Translations under genes and position numbers: made by a program
DNA from: Bauldia sp.
GTDB lineage: Bacteria > Pseudomonadota > Alphaproteobacteria > Rhizobiales > Kaistiaceae
Assembly: GCF_020442045.1 (NCBI RefSeq)
Contig: NZ_JAGRLA010000014.1
Coordinates: 1 to 58,361, forward strand
DNA: 58,361 bases
Direction of reading: 5' to 3'
In this document: positions 34,896 through 45,359 of the stretch, in pieces
Layout: each line of letters starts with the position of its first letter
Numbering within the stretch: position 1 is the first letter of the stretch
Notes under the pieces: model-generated
Seen by the model: only the letters and a program-made list of their open reading frames with translations
Told to the model about the DNA's origin: nothing
Database searches by the model: none

Positions 34896-36197
34896 ATGCC
34901 GATCCCGCGCCGACCGAACACGCCTCGATCCGATGCCGAAGCGCGACCGCCCGCTCGGCGGCGCGACTGGCGCCACGCCTGGCTCGCCGGGCTGATCCTG
35001 ATGATGGCGACGGGCCTCGCCCATGCGGTCGACCGCCGGGCGATCGAGCGCGACTTCCAGGCCTTCCTCGCCAATGAGATATGGCCGGAGGCGCAGGCCG
35101 CGGGCGTGTCGCGGACAGCCTTCAACGCCGCGCTTGGCGGGGTGACGCTCGACTGGGACCTGCCCGAACTGGTGCCACCTGGCACATCCGCACCGCATAC
35201 CGTGGAATCCCAGGCCGAGTTCCGCAGTCCCGGCGCCTATTTCAACCAGAACAACCTCAACACCCAGGTCGCCATCGGCCGCAGGCTGATCAAGAAATGG
35301 GGCAAGACGCTCGCCGCGATCGAGCAGCGTTTCGGCGTCCCCGGCGAGATCCCGCTGGCGATCTGGGCGCGCGAGACGAGCTTCGGCAACGCCAAGCTGC
35401 CCTATTCGGCGATCCGGACGCTGGCGACGCGCGCCTATATGGGGCGGCGCAAGGCGTTCTTCCGGCCGGAGCTGATCGCGGCGCTGCAGATCGTCGAGGC
35501 CGGTGACATCAAGCCATCGCAGATGAAGAGCTCGTGGGCCGGCGCCCTCGGCCAGCCACAATTCCTCCCGTCCTACTACCTGAACTATGCGGTCGACTTC
35601 GACGGCGACGGCCATCGCGACATCTGGAACTCGGTGCCGGACACCCTCGCCTCGATCGCCAATTTCCTGCTCCACAAGGGCTGGGACCCGGAGCGCGGCT
35701 GGGGCATCGAGGCGGCGGTTCCGGCCGCGGTCCCCTGCTATCTCGAAGGCCCCGAGCAGGGCCGCGGCATGGCGGAATGGGGCAAGCTTGGCGTGACCTG
35801 GATCGATGGCCGTCCGCTCCCCCGCATCGAGCAGAACCGGGAAGCCTTCCTGCTCATGCCTGCCGGCCGCCTCGGCCCCGCCTTCATCGTCAGCGGCAAC
35901 TTCTATGTGCTGAAGGAGTACAACTACTCCGACCTCTATGCCCTTTATGTCGGGCACCTCGCCGACCGCTTCGCCGACAACAAGCCGTTCGTCGCCAAAT
36001 GGGGCAAGGTCGGAGGTTTCAGCCGCGCCGATGTTGCCAGGATGCAGCGGCAGTTCGAGGCGCAAGGATTCGACGTCGGCGGCTCGGACGGCCTGGTCGG
36101 CTTCAAGACCCGGATCACGGTCGGCCAGTGGCAGGCCAAGAACGGCGACACGATCACCTGCCTGCCGGATGCCGGGATGATCCGCAGCATCCACTGA
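34896..36197 (+). CDS. Lytic murein transglycosylase (MltB/SltB type), 433 aa
   Basis: Cleaves peptidoglycan glycan strands, leaving 1,6-anhydro ends. A signal-like hydrophobic helix (about 28-44) precedes the mature part. The catalytic glutamate is in IPLAIWARETSFGNAKLPYS. The family includes ALQIVEAGDIKPSQMKSSWA, GALGQPQFLPSYYLNYAVDF and DGDGHRDIWNSVPDTLASIA, all visible here. A C-terminal PG-binding-1 domain (about 370-430) ends with DGLVGFKTRITVGQWQAKNG. The start at 34896 precedes the arginine-rich N-terminal region of the signal. It is a periplasmic or outer-membrane enzyme. Confidence 0.9.
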   Translation: MPIPRRPNTPRSDAEARPPARRRDWRHAWLAGLILMMATGLAHAVDRRAIERDFQAFLANEIWPEAQAAGVSRTAFNAALGGVTLDWDLPELVPPGTSAPHTVESQAEFRSPGAYFNQNNLNTQVAIGRRLIKKWGKTLAAIEQRFGVPGEIPLAIWARETSFGNAKLPYSAIRTLATRAYMGRRKAFFRPELIAALQIVEAGDIKPSQMKSSWAGALGQPQFLPSYYLNYAVDFDGDGHRDIWNSVPDTLASIANFLLHKGWDPERGWGIEAAVPAAVPCYLEGPEQGRGMAEWGKLGVTWIDGRPLPRIEQNREAFLLMPAGRLGPAFIVSGNFYVLKEYNYSDLYALYVGHLADRFADNKPFVAKWGKVGGFSRADVARMQRQFEAQGFDVGGSDGLVGFKTRITVGQWQAKNGDTITCLPDAGMIRSIH

Positions 36198-36327
36198 CGG
36201 TGAGACATCGATCATCTTCCGTATGGTCATACCCGAGTGCCGGCCGGCTTCAAGCAGGCCGATGTCGATTCCGCGCGACTTCGTTCGTCACCGCCGTATC
36301 GGACAGTGAACCCAGGGAGTTTCACCC

Positions 36328-36939
36328 ATGCGGACGATCACGATCATCGAACATATCTCGCTGGACGGCGTGATACAGGGTCCGGGCGGGCCGGACGAGG
36401 ACCGGGATGGTGGCTTCGACCTTGGCGGGTGGTCGATGCGGCATGCCGATCCGGCGGTCCGCGAGGCGATTGTCGTCGCGCATGGCGAGGCCTTCGATCT
36501 TCTTCTCGGGCGCCGTACCTACGATATCTGGAGCGGCTACTGGCCAAAGGCCGGGAAAAGCCCGATGGCCGACAGCCTGAACGCGGCGAGGAAATACGTC
36601 GCGACCCATCGGCCGGAAAGCCTGGAATGGGGACCGGTCGAGAGCCTGGGCGCCGACATCGTGGCGGGTATTGCCGACGCCAAGGCGAAGGACGGTCCTC
36701 ACCTGATCGTCTGGGGCAGCTCGACCCTGACGCCGGTGTTGCTGCGGCACGGGCTCGCCGACAAGGTGCTGCTGCTCGTCTGTCCGGTTCTGCTCGGGCA
36801 CGGGAAACGTTTCTTCCCCGAGGGCGCGGACGCCCGCGAACTTTCCCTCGTCAGCACGACGCCGGTGGCGAGCGGCGTGCTGGTCAACGCCTATCATCGC
36901 GTCCGGCCGCTGCCGGTCGAGTCCGGGCCGGCCGGCTGA
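36328..36939 (+). CDS. RibD C-terminal/dihydrofolate reductase-like protein, 203 aa
   Basis: Reductase of the RibD-C/DHFR superfamily: MRTITIIEHISLDGVIQGPG (substrate strand and helix), DLLLGRRTYDIWSGYW, DGPHLIVWGSSTLTPVLLRH (cofactor GGS-like turn) and LLLVCPVLLGHGKRFF. Members are stand-alone reductases with unknown substrates, usually NADPH-dependent; a role in riboflavin synthesis is not implied. GGGAG precedes the ATG at 36328. A short hairpin with TTTT follows the stop (around 36931-36955) and might act as a weak terminator. Confidence 0.9.
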   Translation: MRTITIIEHISLDGVIQGPGGPDEDRDGGFDLGGWSMRHADPAVREAIVVAHGEAFDLLLGRRTYDIWSGYWPKAGKSPMADSLNAARKYVATHRPESLEWGPVESLGADIVAGIADAKAKDGPHLIVWGSSTLTPVLLRHGLADKVLLLVCPVLLGHGKRFFPEGADARELSLVSTTPVASGVLVNAYHRVRPLPVESGPAG

Positions 36940-36963
36940 AGCCGGACGGTTTTCGGTCGGATA

Positions 36964-37818
36964 TCAGCGGTAGAGAACCACCGGCACCTGGCAGGACCGG
37001 ACCATCTCCGTGGTCGTCGAACCGATGATCAGGTTGCGGATCTTCGAGTGGCCATAGGCCCCCATCACCAGCAGGTCGATGCCGTCGGCTTCGACCGCCT
37101 CGGCGATCACCTTCTCCGGCTGCCCGGCGACAACCGCTCCCGCCACGTCATAGCCGCCGGCTTCGAGTATCGCCCTGGCGTTGTTCAGCTGGCGGCTCGT
37201 CTCGTCCGTCTCGACACCGGCCATGACCAGCCGGCATTGCAGGCCGGCATAAAGCGTGCTGCGGGCGACGTGATCGACGGCCTTCATGCTGCTGGCGCCG
37301 TCGTCAAAGGCGATCAGGAAACGCTCGATCGGCTTGAAGGCGCGGGAGGCAACGAATGTCGGCTTGCTGGCCGAGCGAACAATGCGCTCGAGGTTCGAAC
37401 CGAGATGGAGCCGCGCGAAATCGGCCGCCTCGCCACGCTTGCCGATGACGACCATGTCGGCATGCGCCTCGCAAGCGGCCACTTCCTCGACGAGGTCCCC
37501 GATCCTGAGCCGGGTCGTCACGCCCGCGATGCCGGCCGCCTCGATCAGCGCCTTTGCATCGTCGAGGATCGCCCAGCCCCGCTGCTGGGACAGCCGGGCG
37601 CGCCGCTCGTCGAGAGCGCTCAACTCTTCGAGGATCGCGGTCCGCGCGCCGAGCGCGATGCTGCCGCTCAAGTCCGACTGCGCCGTCGCCACGTCGCGCC
37701 GGCCAAGCACGTGCAGAATCTCGACCTCCGACCCCGTCCGCGCGGCGATCCAGGCGGCATGGTCGCAGACGCTCTTCGAATAGATCGAGCCGTCGACCAG
37801 GGCGATGAATTTCGACAT
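36964..37818 (-). CDS. Universal stress protein with two UspA domains, 284 aa
   Basis: Two UspA-type domains in tandem (about 1-148 and 160-284). The first is MSKFIALVDGSIYSKSVCDH with HADMVVIGKRGEAADFARLH at its end. The second ends in DLLVMGAYGHSKIRNLIIGS, the G-xx-G-9-G(S/T) ATP-binding signature. Such proteins support survival under stress and are often controlled by starvation or redox. The ATG at 37818 has GGAG. The SulP gene is 97 bp downstream on the opposite-reading end (same minus strand, upstream of this gene), without a clear shared operon. Confidence 0.9.
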   Translation of the reverse strand: MSKFIALVDGSIYSKSVCDHAAWIAARTGSEVEILHVLGRRDVATAQSDLSGSIALGARTAILEELSALDERRARLSQQRGWAILDDAKALIEAAGIAGVTTRLRIGDLVEEVAACEAHADMVVIGKRGEAADFARLHLGSNLERIVRSASKPTFVASRAFKPIERFLIAFDDGASSMKAVDHVARSTLYAGLQCRLVMAGVETDETSRQLNNARAILEAGGYDVAGAVVAGQPEKVIAEAVEADGIDLLVMGAYGHSKIRNLIIGSTTTEMVRSCQVPVVLYR

Positions 37819-37915
37819 GGCTTACTCCTAGAGCAAAACAGGCGAGGCCGCGCGTTTTTTCGGCCCGGACATGCGACAGACCGGCCTGATGGAGAAACGA
37901 AACGGAGGCCGCGCG

Positions 37916-39400
37916 CTAGTGCCCCATCAGGCGTTCGAGGGCACCGGGCTGGTCATGGATGGCGAGCCTGTCGACGATCGTCTCGCTCGCCTCGTTGATG
38001 CCGACGATCTCCACCACCGCCCCCTCGCGACGGAACTTGAGAACGACCATGTCGAGCGCCGCGACGCTGGAAATGTCCCAGATATGGGCGCGACTGACAT
38101 CGATGGTCACCTTCTCCAGCGCCTCCTTGAAGTCGAAGGCGGCGGTGAAGGCGTCAGCCGAGGCGAAGAAGACCTGGCCCTCGACGACATAGGTCCGCGC
38201 CTTGCCATCAGGCGACAATGTCGATGTCACCCGGAAGATCTGGGCGATCTTCCAGGCGAAGAAGATGCCCGAGAGCAAAACCCCGACCAGCACCCCGATC
38301 GCCAGGTTGTGGGTGAAGACGACGCAGAGCACCGTCGCCAGCATCACCACCGACGACGACCTCGGGTGGGTCCTCAGATTCTTGATCGACGACCAGCTGA
38401 AGGTGCCGATCGAGACCATGATCATCACCGCGACGAGCGCCGCCATCGGGATCTGCCTCACCCAGTCGCCGAGAACGACGATCAGGAAGAGAAGGAAGAT
38501 GCCGGCGCAGAAGGTGGAAAGCCTGCCGCGCCCGCCCGACTTCACGTTGATCATCGACTGGCCGATCATCGCGCAGCCGGCCATGCCGCCGATGAACCCG
38601 GTCGCGGTATTGGCGATGCCCTGGCCGATGCATTCCTGGTTCTTGTCGCTGGGGGTATCGGTCAGGTCGTCGACGATGGTGGCCGTCATCAGCGACTCGA
38701 GCAGGCCGACCGCCGCCACCGCCGCCGAATAGGGCAGGATGATCGTCAGCGTCTCGAAGGTCAGCGGGATGTCGGGGAGCAGGAAGACGGGCAGCGTCGA
38801 CGGCAATTCACCCATGTCGCCGACCGTCCGCAAGTCGAGACCGAAGGTCATCGCAACCGCGGTCAGGATGAGGATGCAGATCAACGGCGACGGAATGGCC
38901 TTCGTCACCCTCGGGAACAGGTAGATGATCGCGAGCCCGGCGGCGACCATGACATAGGTCAGCCAGGGCACGTCGATCAGTTCGGGCAGTTGCGCCATGA
39001 AGATCAGGATCGCCAGCGCATTGACGAAGCCGGTCATCACCGAGCGCGACACGAAGCGCATCACGTAGCCGAGCCGCAGGAGGCCGGCGGCGATCTGGAT
39101 GAGACCGGCGAGAACCGTGGCCGCCAGCAGATACTGGAGGCCGTATTCCTTCACCAGCGTCACCATCAGCACGGCCGTCGCCGCGGTCGCGGCGGAGATC
39201 ATGCCCGGCCGGCCGCCGGTGATCGCGACGATCACGGCGATCGAGAAGGAGGCATAGAGGCCGACCTTGGGATCGACCCCGGCGATGATCGAAAAGGAGA
39301 TGGCCTCGGGAATCAGGGCGAGCGCGACAACAAGGCCCGAGAGCAGATCGGCACGGATGTTCCCGAACCATTGGGCGCGATAGGCAGTCAGTGACCTCAT
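37916..39400 (-). CDS. SulP-family anion transporter (sulfate or bicarbonate) with STAS domain, 494 aa
   Basis: About 10-12 hydrophobic helices with the SulP pattern: [74 protein letters not shown], and [20 protein letters not shown] followed by [19 protein letters not shown]-terminal STAS domain (about 390-490) reads [20 protein letters not shown]. The substrate (sulfate, bicarbonate or dicarboxylate) cannot be decided; BicA- and SulP-type proteins are alike. The ATG at 39400 ([20 protein letters not shown]) matches the family start, and the longer frame upstream is shadow sequence. Confidence 0.9.
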   Translation of the reverse strand: MRSLTAYRAQWFGNIRADLLSGLVVALALIPEAISFSIIAGVDPKVGLYASFSIAVIVAITGGRPGMISAATAATAVLMVTLVKEYGLQYLLAATVLAGLIQIAAGLLRLGYVMRFVSRSVMTGFVNALAILIFMAQLPELIDVPWLTYVMVAAGLAIIYLFPRVTKAIPSPLICILILTAVAMTFGLDLRTVGDMGELPSTLPVFLLPDIPLTFETLTIILPYSAAVAAVGLLESLMTATIVDDLTDTPSDKNQECIGQGIANTATGFIGGMAGCAMIGQSMINVKSGGRGRLSTFCAGIFLLFLIVVLGDWVRQIPMAALVAVMIMVSIGTFSWSSIKNLRTHPRSSSVVMLATVLCVVFTHNLAIGVLVGVLLSGIFFAWKIAQIFRVTSTLSPDGKARTYVVEGQVFFASADAFTAAFDFKEALEKVTIDVSRAHIWDISSVAALDMVVLKFRREGAVVEIVGINEASETIVDRLAIHDQPGALERLMGH

Positions 39401-39930
39401 GAACCATCCGGCGAGAACGCACGACACGAATGCGGGGTGTGAAATCCGCGCATCAGCACGTCTGGTGACTGGAGAAGAGCCGCCCTCGCCGGAAGCGAAG
39501 ACGCGTCGAATCGCCGGAATAGTCGAATTCCGACAGGGCCAACGGGTAGCCCGGGCGTTGCTGCATCGCAATATCGCCGCTGCATAGCGGCTATGCGTCG
39601 GGCCGGCCGATCGGCCCAGGGGGCGCGAGAGAAGCGACCAATTCAGCCGGGATCGGCGATACGTTCAGCTATCGCGGCTGGCCGACCCGTGCTGTCGGAT
39701 GGCCGCCACGGCAAAGAAATCGTTTGATTTTTCGGCGCCGAGCACCGATATAGCCGCCATAACGCTTCTGCAGGCCGCGTTGCACGGAACCCGACCACGG
39801 TTTTCTGCCTGCCCACAAACACCCAGAGACGACAGCCCAGGCCGCGCGGGATGTCCCCGACAGACGGCGAATTGCGTTCCCGGCTTGAGTGAGCCGACGG
39901 GCTGAATCCGCTTATAGAAAGAACTGCTAC
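39401..39930. other. Intergenic region between divergent sulP and rhlE genes
   Basis: 530 bp with no supported gene. Small hairpins occur (GCCGCT-GCAT-AGCGGC at 39576-39591). An open frame of 68 codons at 39699-39905 lacks a ribosome site. The long leader of the helicase gene might carry cold- or structure-dependent control, as in other rhlE genes, but I see no defined motif. Confidence 0.4.
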
Positions 39931-41226
<1,296 letters not shown>

Positions 41227-41249
41227 ACCTGCCCTAGAAGGAGAAAAAG

Positions 41250-41525
41250 ATGGCAAAGGAAGAACTCCTGGAATTCGAAGGCACGGTCACCGAGGTCCTT
41301 CCCGACGGGAATTTCCGGGTGACGCTCGACAACGATCACCAGATACTCGCCTATGCCGCCGGCAAGATGCGCAAGTTCCGCATCCGCACCATCGCAGGCG
41401 ATCGGGTGCGGGTCGAGATGACGCCCTATGACCTCGACAAGGGCCGCATCAACTTCCGGCACAAGGCGGAGGGCGGCTCGGCAGGCGGAACCGGCCAGCG
41501 CCGGCAGCAGTTCAAGCGCCGCTAG
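41250..41525 (+). CDS. infA: Translation initiation factor IF-1, extended paralogue, 91 aa
   Basis: An S1/OB-fold protein that binds the 30S A site: [68 protein letters not shown]. Compared with the usual 72-residue IF-1, this form has a Gly/Arg/Gln-rich tail of about 19 residues ([18 protein letters not shown]). The ATG at 41250 has GAAGGAG. Alphaproteobacteria commonly carry a second IF-1 next to a DEAD-box helicase. I infer a cold- or stress-related partner to the helicase, with the standard IF-1 encoded elsewhere. Confidence 0.92.
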   Translation: MAKEELLEFEGTVTEVLPDGNFRVTLDNDHQILAYAAGKMRKFRIRTIAGDRVRVEMTPYDLDKGRINFRHKAEGGSAGGTGQRRQQFKRR

Positions 41526-41538
41526 GCCACCGACACCG

Positions 41539-41580
41539 GTCCGGGCACAACGAGACACGGCGCGCCCGGGCCTTGCCTTT
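41539..41580 (+). terminator. Possible terminator after infA
   Basis: GTCCGGGC (about 41539-41546) can pair with GCCCGGGCC (about 41564-41572) across a 17-base loop, followed by TTGCCTTT. The U-rich tail is weak. Confidence 0.4.
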
Positions 41581-41646
41581 CCGCCACAGGCGCGAAATCG
41601 TTGCCGGCCCGGCGCACGGGCCGGGAGACGGGGAGCGCGCTGACAG

Positions 41647-42411
41647 GTGTCTCTTACCCCCTCGGGCTTCGACCTCATTGTCCTCGCGTGGATGGCGCTC
41701 GCGCTTGCGCTCATGCCGATCCAGCTTCGAATTACGGCCCCCTACGGCCGTCATCTCCGCCACGGCTGGGGACCGACGGTGCCGGCCCGTCTCGGATGGA
41801 TCACGATGGAGCTCGTGCCGCTCCTCGTCTTTGTGCCCCTCTTCCTTGCCGGCCCGACGGCGAAGACAGCGCCGATGTGGGTCTTCTTCGCCCTCTGGGT
41901 CGCGCACTACCTGCAGCGCGGCCTGGTCTTTCCTCTCCGCGCCCGCAATCGCGGCCGCCGGATGCCCTTCCTGATCGTCGTCTCGGCCGTCGGCTTCAAC
42001 GCGGTCAATGCGGGCCTGAACGGCAGCTATCTCGGCTGGATCGCCGCGCTCTATCCCGATTCCTGGCTGGCCGACCCGCGCTTCATCATCGGACTTGTGC
42101 TGTTCGTCGCCGGTGCGCTCCTGAACCTTTGGGCCGACAACCGGCTGATCCATCTGCGGCGGCCCGGTTCCGCCGATTATGTGATTCCGCGCGGCGGCCC
42201 GTTTGAATATCTCTCATGCCCGAACCACCTCGGAGAGATCGTCGAGTGGACCGGCTTTGCCGTAATGTGCTGGAATCTCCCCGCGCTCAGTTTCGCCATC
42301 TGGACCGCCGCCAACCTGATCCCGCGTTCGCTCAGCCATCATCGATGGTACGGCGAGCACTTCCCGGACTATCCCGCGGGACGCCGGGCCGTGATCCCCG
42401 GCTTCCTCTAG
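41647..42411 (+). CDS. Membrane protein of the steroid 5-alpha-reductase/DUF1295 family, 254 aa
   Basis: Six to seven hydrophobic helices. The C-terminal signature of the 3-oxo-5-alpha-steroid 4-dehydrogenase fold is complete: SADYVIPRGGPFEYLSCPNH, then LGEIVEWTGFAVMCWNLPAL and SHHRWYGEHFPDYPAGRRAV. A lipid- or isoprenoid-reducing role with NADPH is inferred; steroids are not implied. The start is GTG at 41647 with GGGGAG upstream. The SDR dehydrogenase gene begins 17 bp after its stop, so the two enzymes may act on the same compound. Confidence 0.85.
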   Translation: MSLTPSGFDLIVLAWMALALALMPIQLRITAPYGRHLRHGWGPTVPARLGWITMELVPLLVFVPLFLAGPTAKTAPMWVFFALWVAHYLQRGLVFPLRARNRGRRMPFLIVVSAVGFNAVNAGLNGSYLGWIAALYPDSWLADPRFIIGLVLFVAGALLNLWADNRLIHLRRPGSADYVIPRGGPFEYLSCPNHLGEIVEWTGFAVMCWNLPALSFAIWTAANLIPRSLSHHRWYGEHFPDYPAGRRAVIPGFL

Positions 42412-42427
42412 CGATGGCGGCACCGCC

Positions 42428-43411
42428 ATGCACATAGCCGTCACCGGCGCCACAGGGCATCTCGGAGCGAATCTTGTCCGACTCCTCCTTGCCGATGGTC
42501 ATGCGGTCCGCGCACTCCACCACTCGACGGCAAGATCGGAGGCGCTGGAGGGCCTGGCCGTCGAGCGAATGGCCTGCGACGTGTGCGATCCCGCAACACT
42601 CGCCCCGGCCTTCGCCGGCATCGACGTGGTGTTCCACCTCGCCGGCCTGATCAGCATCCGTGGCGACCCGGACGGCCGCGTCATGCGGACCAATGTCGAG
42701 GGAACGCGAAATGTCGTCGCCTCGTGCCTCGACTCCGATGTCGGCAGGCTGGTTCATTTCAGTTCGATCCACGCACTGCGGACCACCCGCACCGACGGGG
42801 TGATCGATGAATCGGCGCCGCCCGCCGACGCGACCTCCTTCCGCTACGACCAGTCGAAGGCGCTCGGCGAGGGCGAGGTGCTCGCCGGCGTCGAAAAGGG
42901 ACTCGATGCGGTCATCCTCAATCCGACCGGGGTCATCGGGCCATACGACTTCGTGCCGTCGCGGGCGGGCGCGATGCTGCGGGCGCTCTTCTCCGGCCGC
43001 ATGCCCCTCCTCGTCGAAGGCGGCTTTGACTGGGTCGACGCACGCGATGTCTGCCGGGCCGCCTGCGATGCCATCCATCGCGGCCGGCGCGGCGAGCGCT
43101 ACCTCCTGTCCGGCCACTGGGCCTCTTTTGGGGAGCTGGGCGGGCTGTGCGGGGATATTGCGAAACGACCGGTCCGGCGCCGGGTGGTGCCGGCGGGCAT
43201 CGCCCGGCTGGGACTGCCCTTCAGCCTCTTGTCGGCGCGCCTGACCGGCGGCGAGCCGCTCTTCACGGCGGAAAGCCTCGCCATCGTGACGCATGGATCC
43301 CGCAACTGCTCGAACGCCAAGGCGAAGCGTCAGCTCGGCTACCGGCCCCGCGCCCTCGCCGAGACCCTCAGGGACACCCATGCCTGGTTCGCGGGTCGCC
43401 CTGCGTCGTAG
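42428..43411 (+). CDS. Extended short-chain dehydrogenase (NAD-dependent epimerase/dehydratase family), 327 aa
   Basis: The Rossmann motif is GATGHLGANLV (residues 7-17), followed by DVVFHLAGLISI, NVEGTRNVV and the active-site YDQSKALGE (YxxxK). It has the layout of the extended SDR type, seen in dihydroflavonol-4-reductase-like and 3-beta-hydroxysteroid dehydrogenase-like proteins (LVHFSSIHALR, NPTGVIGPYDF). The start at 42428 is 17 bp after the steroid-reductase-like gene, suggesting a two-step reaction on a shared lipid or terpenoid. This pairing is inferred only. Confidence 0.9.
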   Translation: MHIAVTGATGHLGANLVRLLLADGHAVRALHHSTARSEALEGLAVERMACDVCDPATLAPAFAGIDVVFHLAGLISIRGDPDGRVMRTNVEGTRNVVASCLDSDVGRLVHFSSIHALRTTRTDGVIDESAPPADATSFRYDQSKALGEGEVLAGVEKGLDAVILNPTGVIGPYDFVPSRAGAMLRALFSGRMPLLVEGGFDWVDARDVCRAACDAIHRGRRGERYLLSGHWASFGELGGLCGDIAKRPVRRRVVPAGIARLGLPFSLLSARLTGGEPLFTAESLAIVTHGSRNCSNAKAKRQLGYRPRALAETLRDTHAWFAGRPAS

Positions 43412-43622
43412 CTGCCCACAGGGTCGACGCCGAGCTCGCCCTCCGGCCATGTCGCCCCTGAAATGACACCGGAATTTTGTCCGTCACAACGACACGAACC
43501 GGGTTGCCGTTGGCGCCTCGGGGTGACACTATGACGCGCATGGCTGGTTCTATTCTAGGCAGTAACTCCAAGAAACCCGATGACGACAGATTGATTGTAA
43601 GCCACGTTGGAGGAAGACGGTA

Positions 43623-44312
43623 ATGGTTGCAGATATCGCGACATATATTGGTGACGAAAAAGACAATAACGAATCCGGCTCCTACATGACGATGTACGGA
43701 TACGATGGGAACGATCAGCTTAGCTCTACCCTTACGGCTGCCGGTTTCGTGAAGATATACGGCGGCGACGACAACGATACCCTTGCCTACTACGGGATGG
43801 GTCAGGTGAAGCAGATCGGCGGAAATGGCAATGACTGGGCCGCTGGTGGCGCCTACGACGATGTCTTGAATGGCGGCAATGGTAAAGACTTCCTCCAGGG
43901 GTTTGACGGCAACGACAAGTTAAAGGGTGGAAAAGGCGGCGACTGGCTTTTCGGCGGCCTCGGTCTCGACTGGATGAAGGGTGGCAAGGGAAAGGATCAC
44001 TACGGATTCAACACCACGCCGGACTCGAAGACCAACGTGGACATGATCGTCGACTTCAACGTCAAGCAGGATTACCTCCACTTTAACCACAACGTTTTCA
44101 TGGCCGGCTTTGACGGCACCATGGGCGAGATCAAGAAGAAGTATTTCGCTCTCGGCAAGGGCCCGAAGGACGGGAACGATTATTTCGGCTACAACGAGAA
44201 AAACGGATATGTGTGGACCGACCAGAACGGGTCCGATCCGGGAGGGTTTGACAAGGTCGCCAAGCTGGACGCGCATCTGCACCTGACCTTCCACAACTTC
44301 ATGTTTGACTGA
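43623..44312 (+). CDS. Small RTX-type calcium-binding protein 2, 229 aa
   Basis: No signal peptide. Repeats of the GGxGxDxUx type lie at about 46-130 (YGGDDNDTLAY, IGGNGNDWAAG, NGGNGKDFLQG, KGGKGGDWLFG). The C-terminal module is a diverged relative of those in the proteins at 10719 and 47900 (DSKTNVDMIVDFN, KKKYFALGKGPKDGNDYF, HNFMFD). The C-terminal end is less like a classic secretion signal. GGAGGA precedes the ATG. The DNA is less G+C-rich than its neighbours by eye, with more A/T third bases, pointing to later acquisition or fewer constraints. Type I secretion is inferred. Confidence 0.8.
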   Translation: MVADIATYIGDEKDNNESGSYMTMYGYDGNDQLSSTLTAAGFVKIYGGDDNDTLAYYGMGQVKQIGGNGNDWAAGGAYDDVLNGGNGKDFLQGFDGNDKLKGGKGGDWLFGGLGLDWMKGGKGKDHYGFNTTPDSKTNVDMIVDFNVKQDYLHFNHNVFMAGFDGTMGEIKKKYFALGKGPKDGNDYFGYNEKNGYVWTDQNGSDPGGFDKVAKLDAHLHLTFHNFMFD

Positions 44313-44336
44313 CCCGCTCTCGCCGGAACGGCGCGA

Positions 44337-45239
44337 ATGGGCGACGCCGAAGCGCTCGATCCGCGGATCAACGCCTTCCGACCGGAGCTGGCGGATGTGC
44401 GTCTGAAGGGGCGGGTCGAGGCGCAATCCTTCGCGGAAGGAACCCTCAAGCGCGTCGCCGTCAGTCAGGCGCCATTGAAGCGCTCGCCGCTTGTGGCGGC
44501 GCCAATGGACAGCGAAGTCGTCCTTGGCGAGGTGGTCCGCGTCTTCGGCGACACCTCGGACGGCTGGTCCTTCTGCCAGTGCGCGTTCGATTCCTATGTC
44601 GGCTTCATTCCGACCCAGGTGCTTGGCGACATGGAGCCGGAGCCGACGCATCGGGTGACGGCGCCGAGGACGTTCCTGTATCCATCACCCGACCTGAAAT
44701 TGCCGCCCCGTGCCACCCTGGTCGCGGGCAGCCGGATTGCCGTCGACGGTCAGGCGACAACCCGGGGAACCGTCTACCGGCTGCTGCGCGGTGGTGACGG
44801 AGCGGTGGTCGACGTCGATGTCGAGCCGCTGGAAACACCGCTCGCCTCCGATTTCGTCGCCGTCGCCGAACGTTTCATCAACACGCCCTATCTGTGGGGC
44901 GGCCGCACGAGCCGTGGCGTCGACTGCTCGGGCTTCGTCCAGCTTGTCCTGTCGCTCACCGGCCGCTCCGTCCCACGCGACACCGACCTTCAGGCCAAGA
45001 CGATCGGTGATCCGGTGGCGGACGGGCTCGACGGAACTCTGGAACGCGGAGACATCGTCATCTGGCCCGGCCATGCCCTGATCATTCGGGATCGCGACAC
45101 GGTTATCCATTCGAGCGGCCATCATATGCGCGTGGTCGTCGAGCCGACCGGCGAGGCCTTCCGCCGGCTGCTCAAGGTCGTCGGCCAGCCCTCCGGTGTC
45201 CGGCGGCTGGTTCCCGGCCCGGCTTCCAGCGCCGCCTAG
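44337..45239 (+). CDS. NlpC/P60-family peptidase (cell-wall hydrolase), 300 aa
   Basis: Papain-like endopeptidase. The catalytic Cys is C197 in RGVDCSGFVQLV and the His H246 in WPGHALIIRD; H262 in SSGHHMRVV may be the third residue. Two SH3-like modules (about 30-165) precede it. The fold cuts D-Glu-meso-DAP bonds in peptidoglycan. There is no obvious signal peptide at the ATG at 44337, as in many of these alphaproteobacterial proteins (MGDAEALDPRINAFRPELAD), so localisation is uncertain. It lies 24 bp after the RTX gene and 120 bp before the zinc importer. Confidence 0.9.
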   Translation: MGDAEALDPRINAFRPELADVRLKGRVEAQSFAEGTLKRVAVSQAPLKRSPLVAAPMDSEVVLGEVVRVFGDTSDGWSFCQCAFDSYVGFIPTQVLGDMEPEPTHRVTAPRTFLYPSPDLKLPPRATLVAGSRIAVDGQATTRGTVYRLLRGGDGAVVDVDVEPLETPLASDFVAVAERFINTPYLWGGRTSRGVDCSGFVQLVLSLTGRSVPRDTDLQAKTIGDPVADGLDGTLERGDIVIWPGHALIIRDRDTVIHSSGHHMRVVVEPTGEAFRRLLKVVGQPSGVRRLVPGPASSAA

Positions 45240-45318
45240 AGCCATCGTCGCCCACGATTCTCGGAAGCTCGTCTCGCAAGCAACACGTCCGATGGCCATT
45301 CGTCGTTGCATTCCAAAA

Positions 45319-45338
45319 TGTAATGTTATAACGTTGCA
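45319..45338. promoter_or_regulatory. Candidate Zur box before znuA
   Basis: TGTAATGTTATAACGTTGCA is an imperfect inverted repeat centred on TTATAA and close to the Zur consensus (GAAATGTTATA...). It lies 21 bp before the start of the metal binding-protein gene, a normal place for repression in zinc sufficiency. AGGAG follows at 45348-45352 as the ribosome site. This points to zinc rather than manganese as the substrate. Confidence 0.65.
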
Positions 45339-45359
45339 TCTCCCTACAGGAGCAACTCC

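Noticed and set aside
39699..39905. 68-codon frame upstream of rhlE
   Set aside because: The first 15 residues look plausible, but the rest is Pro/Arg-rich and there is no ribosome site.
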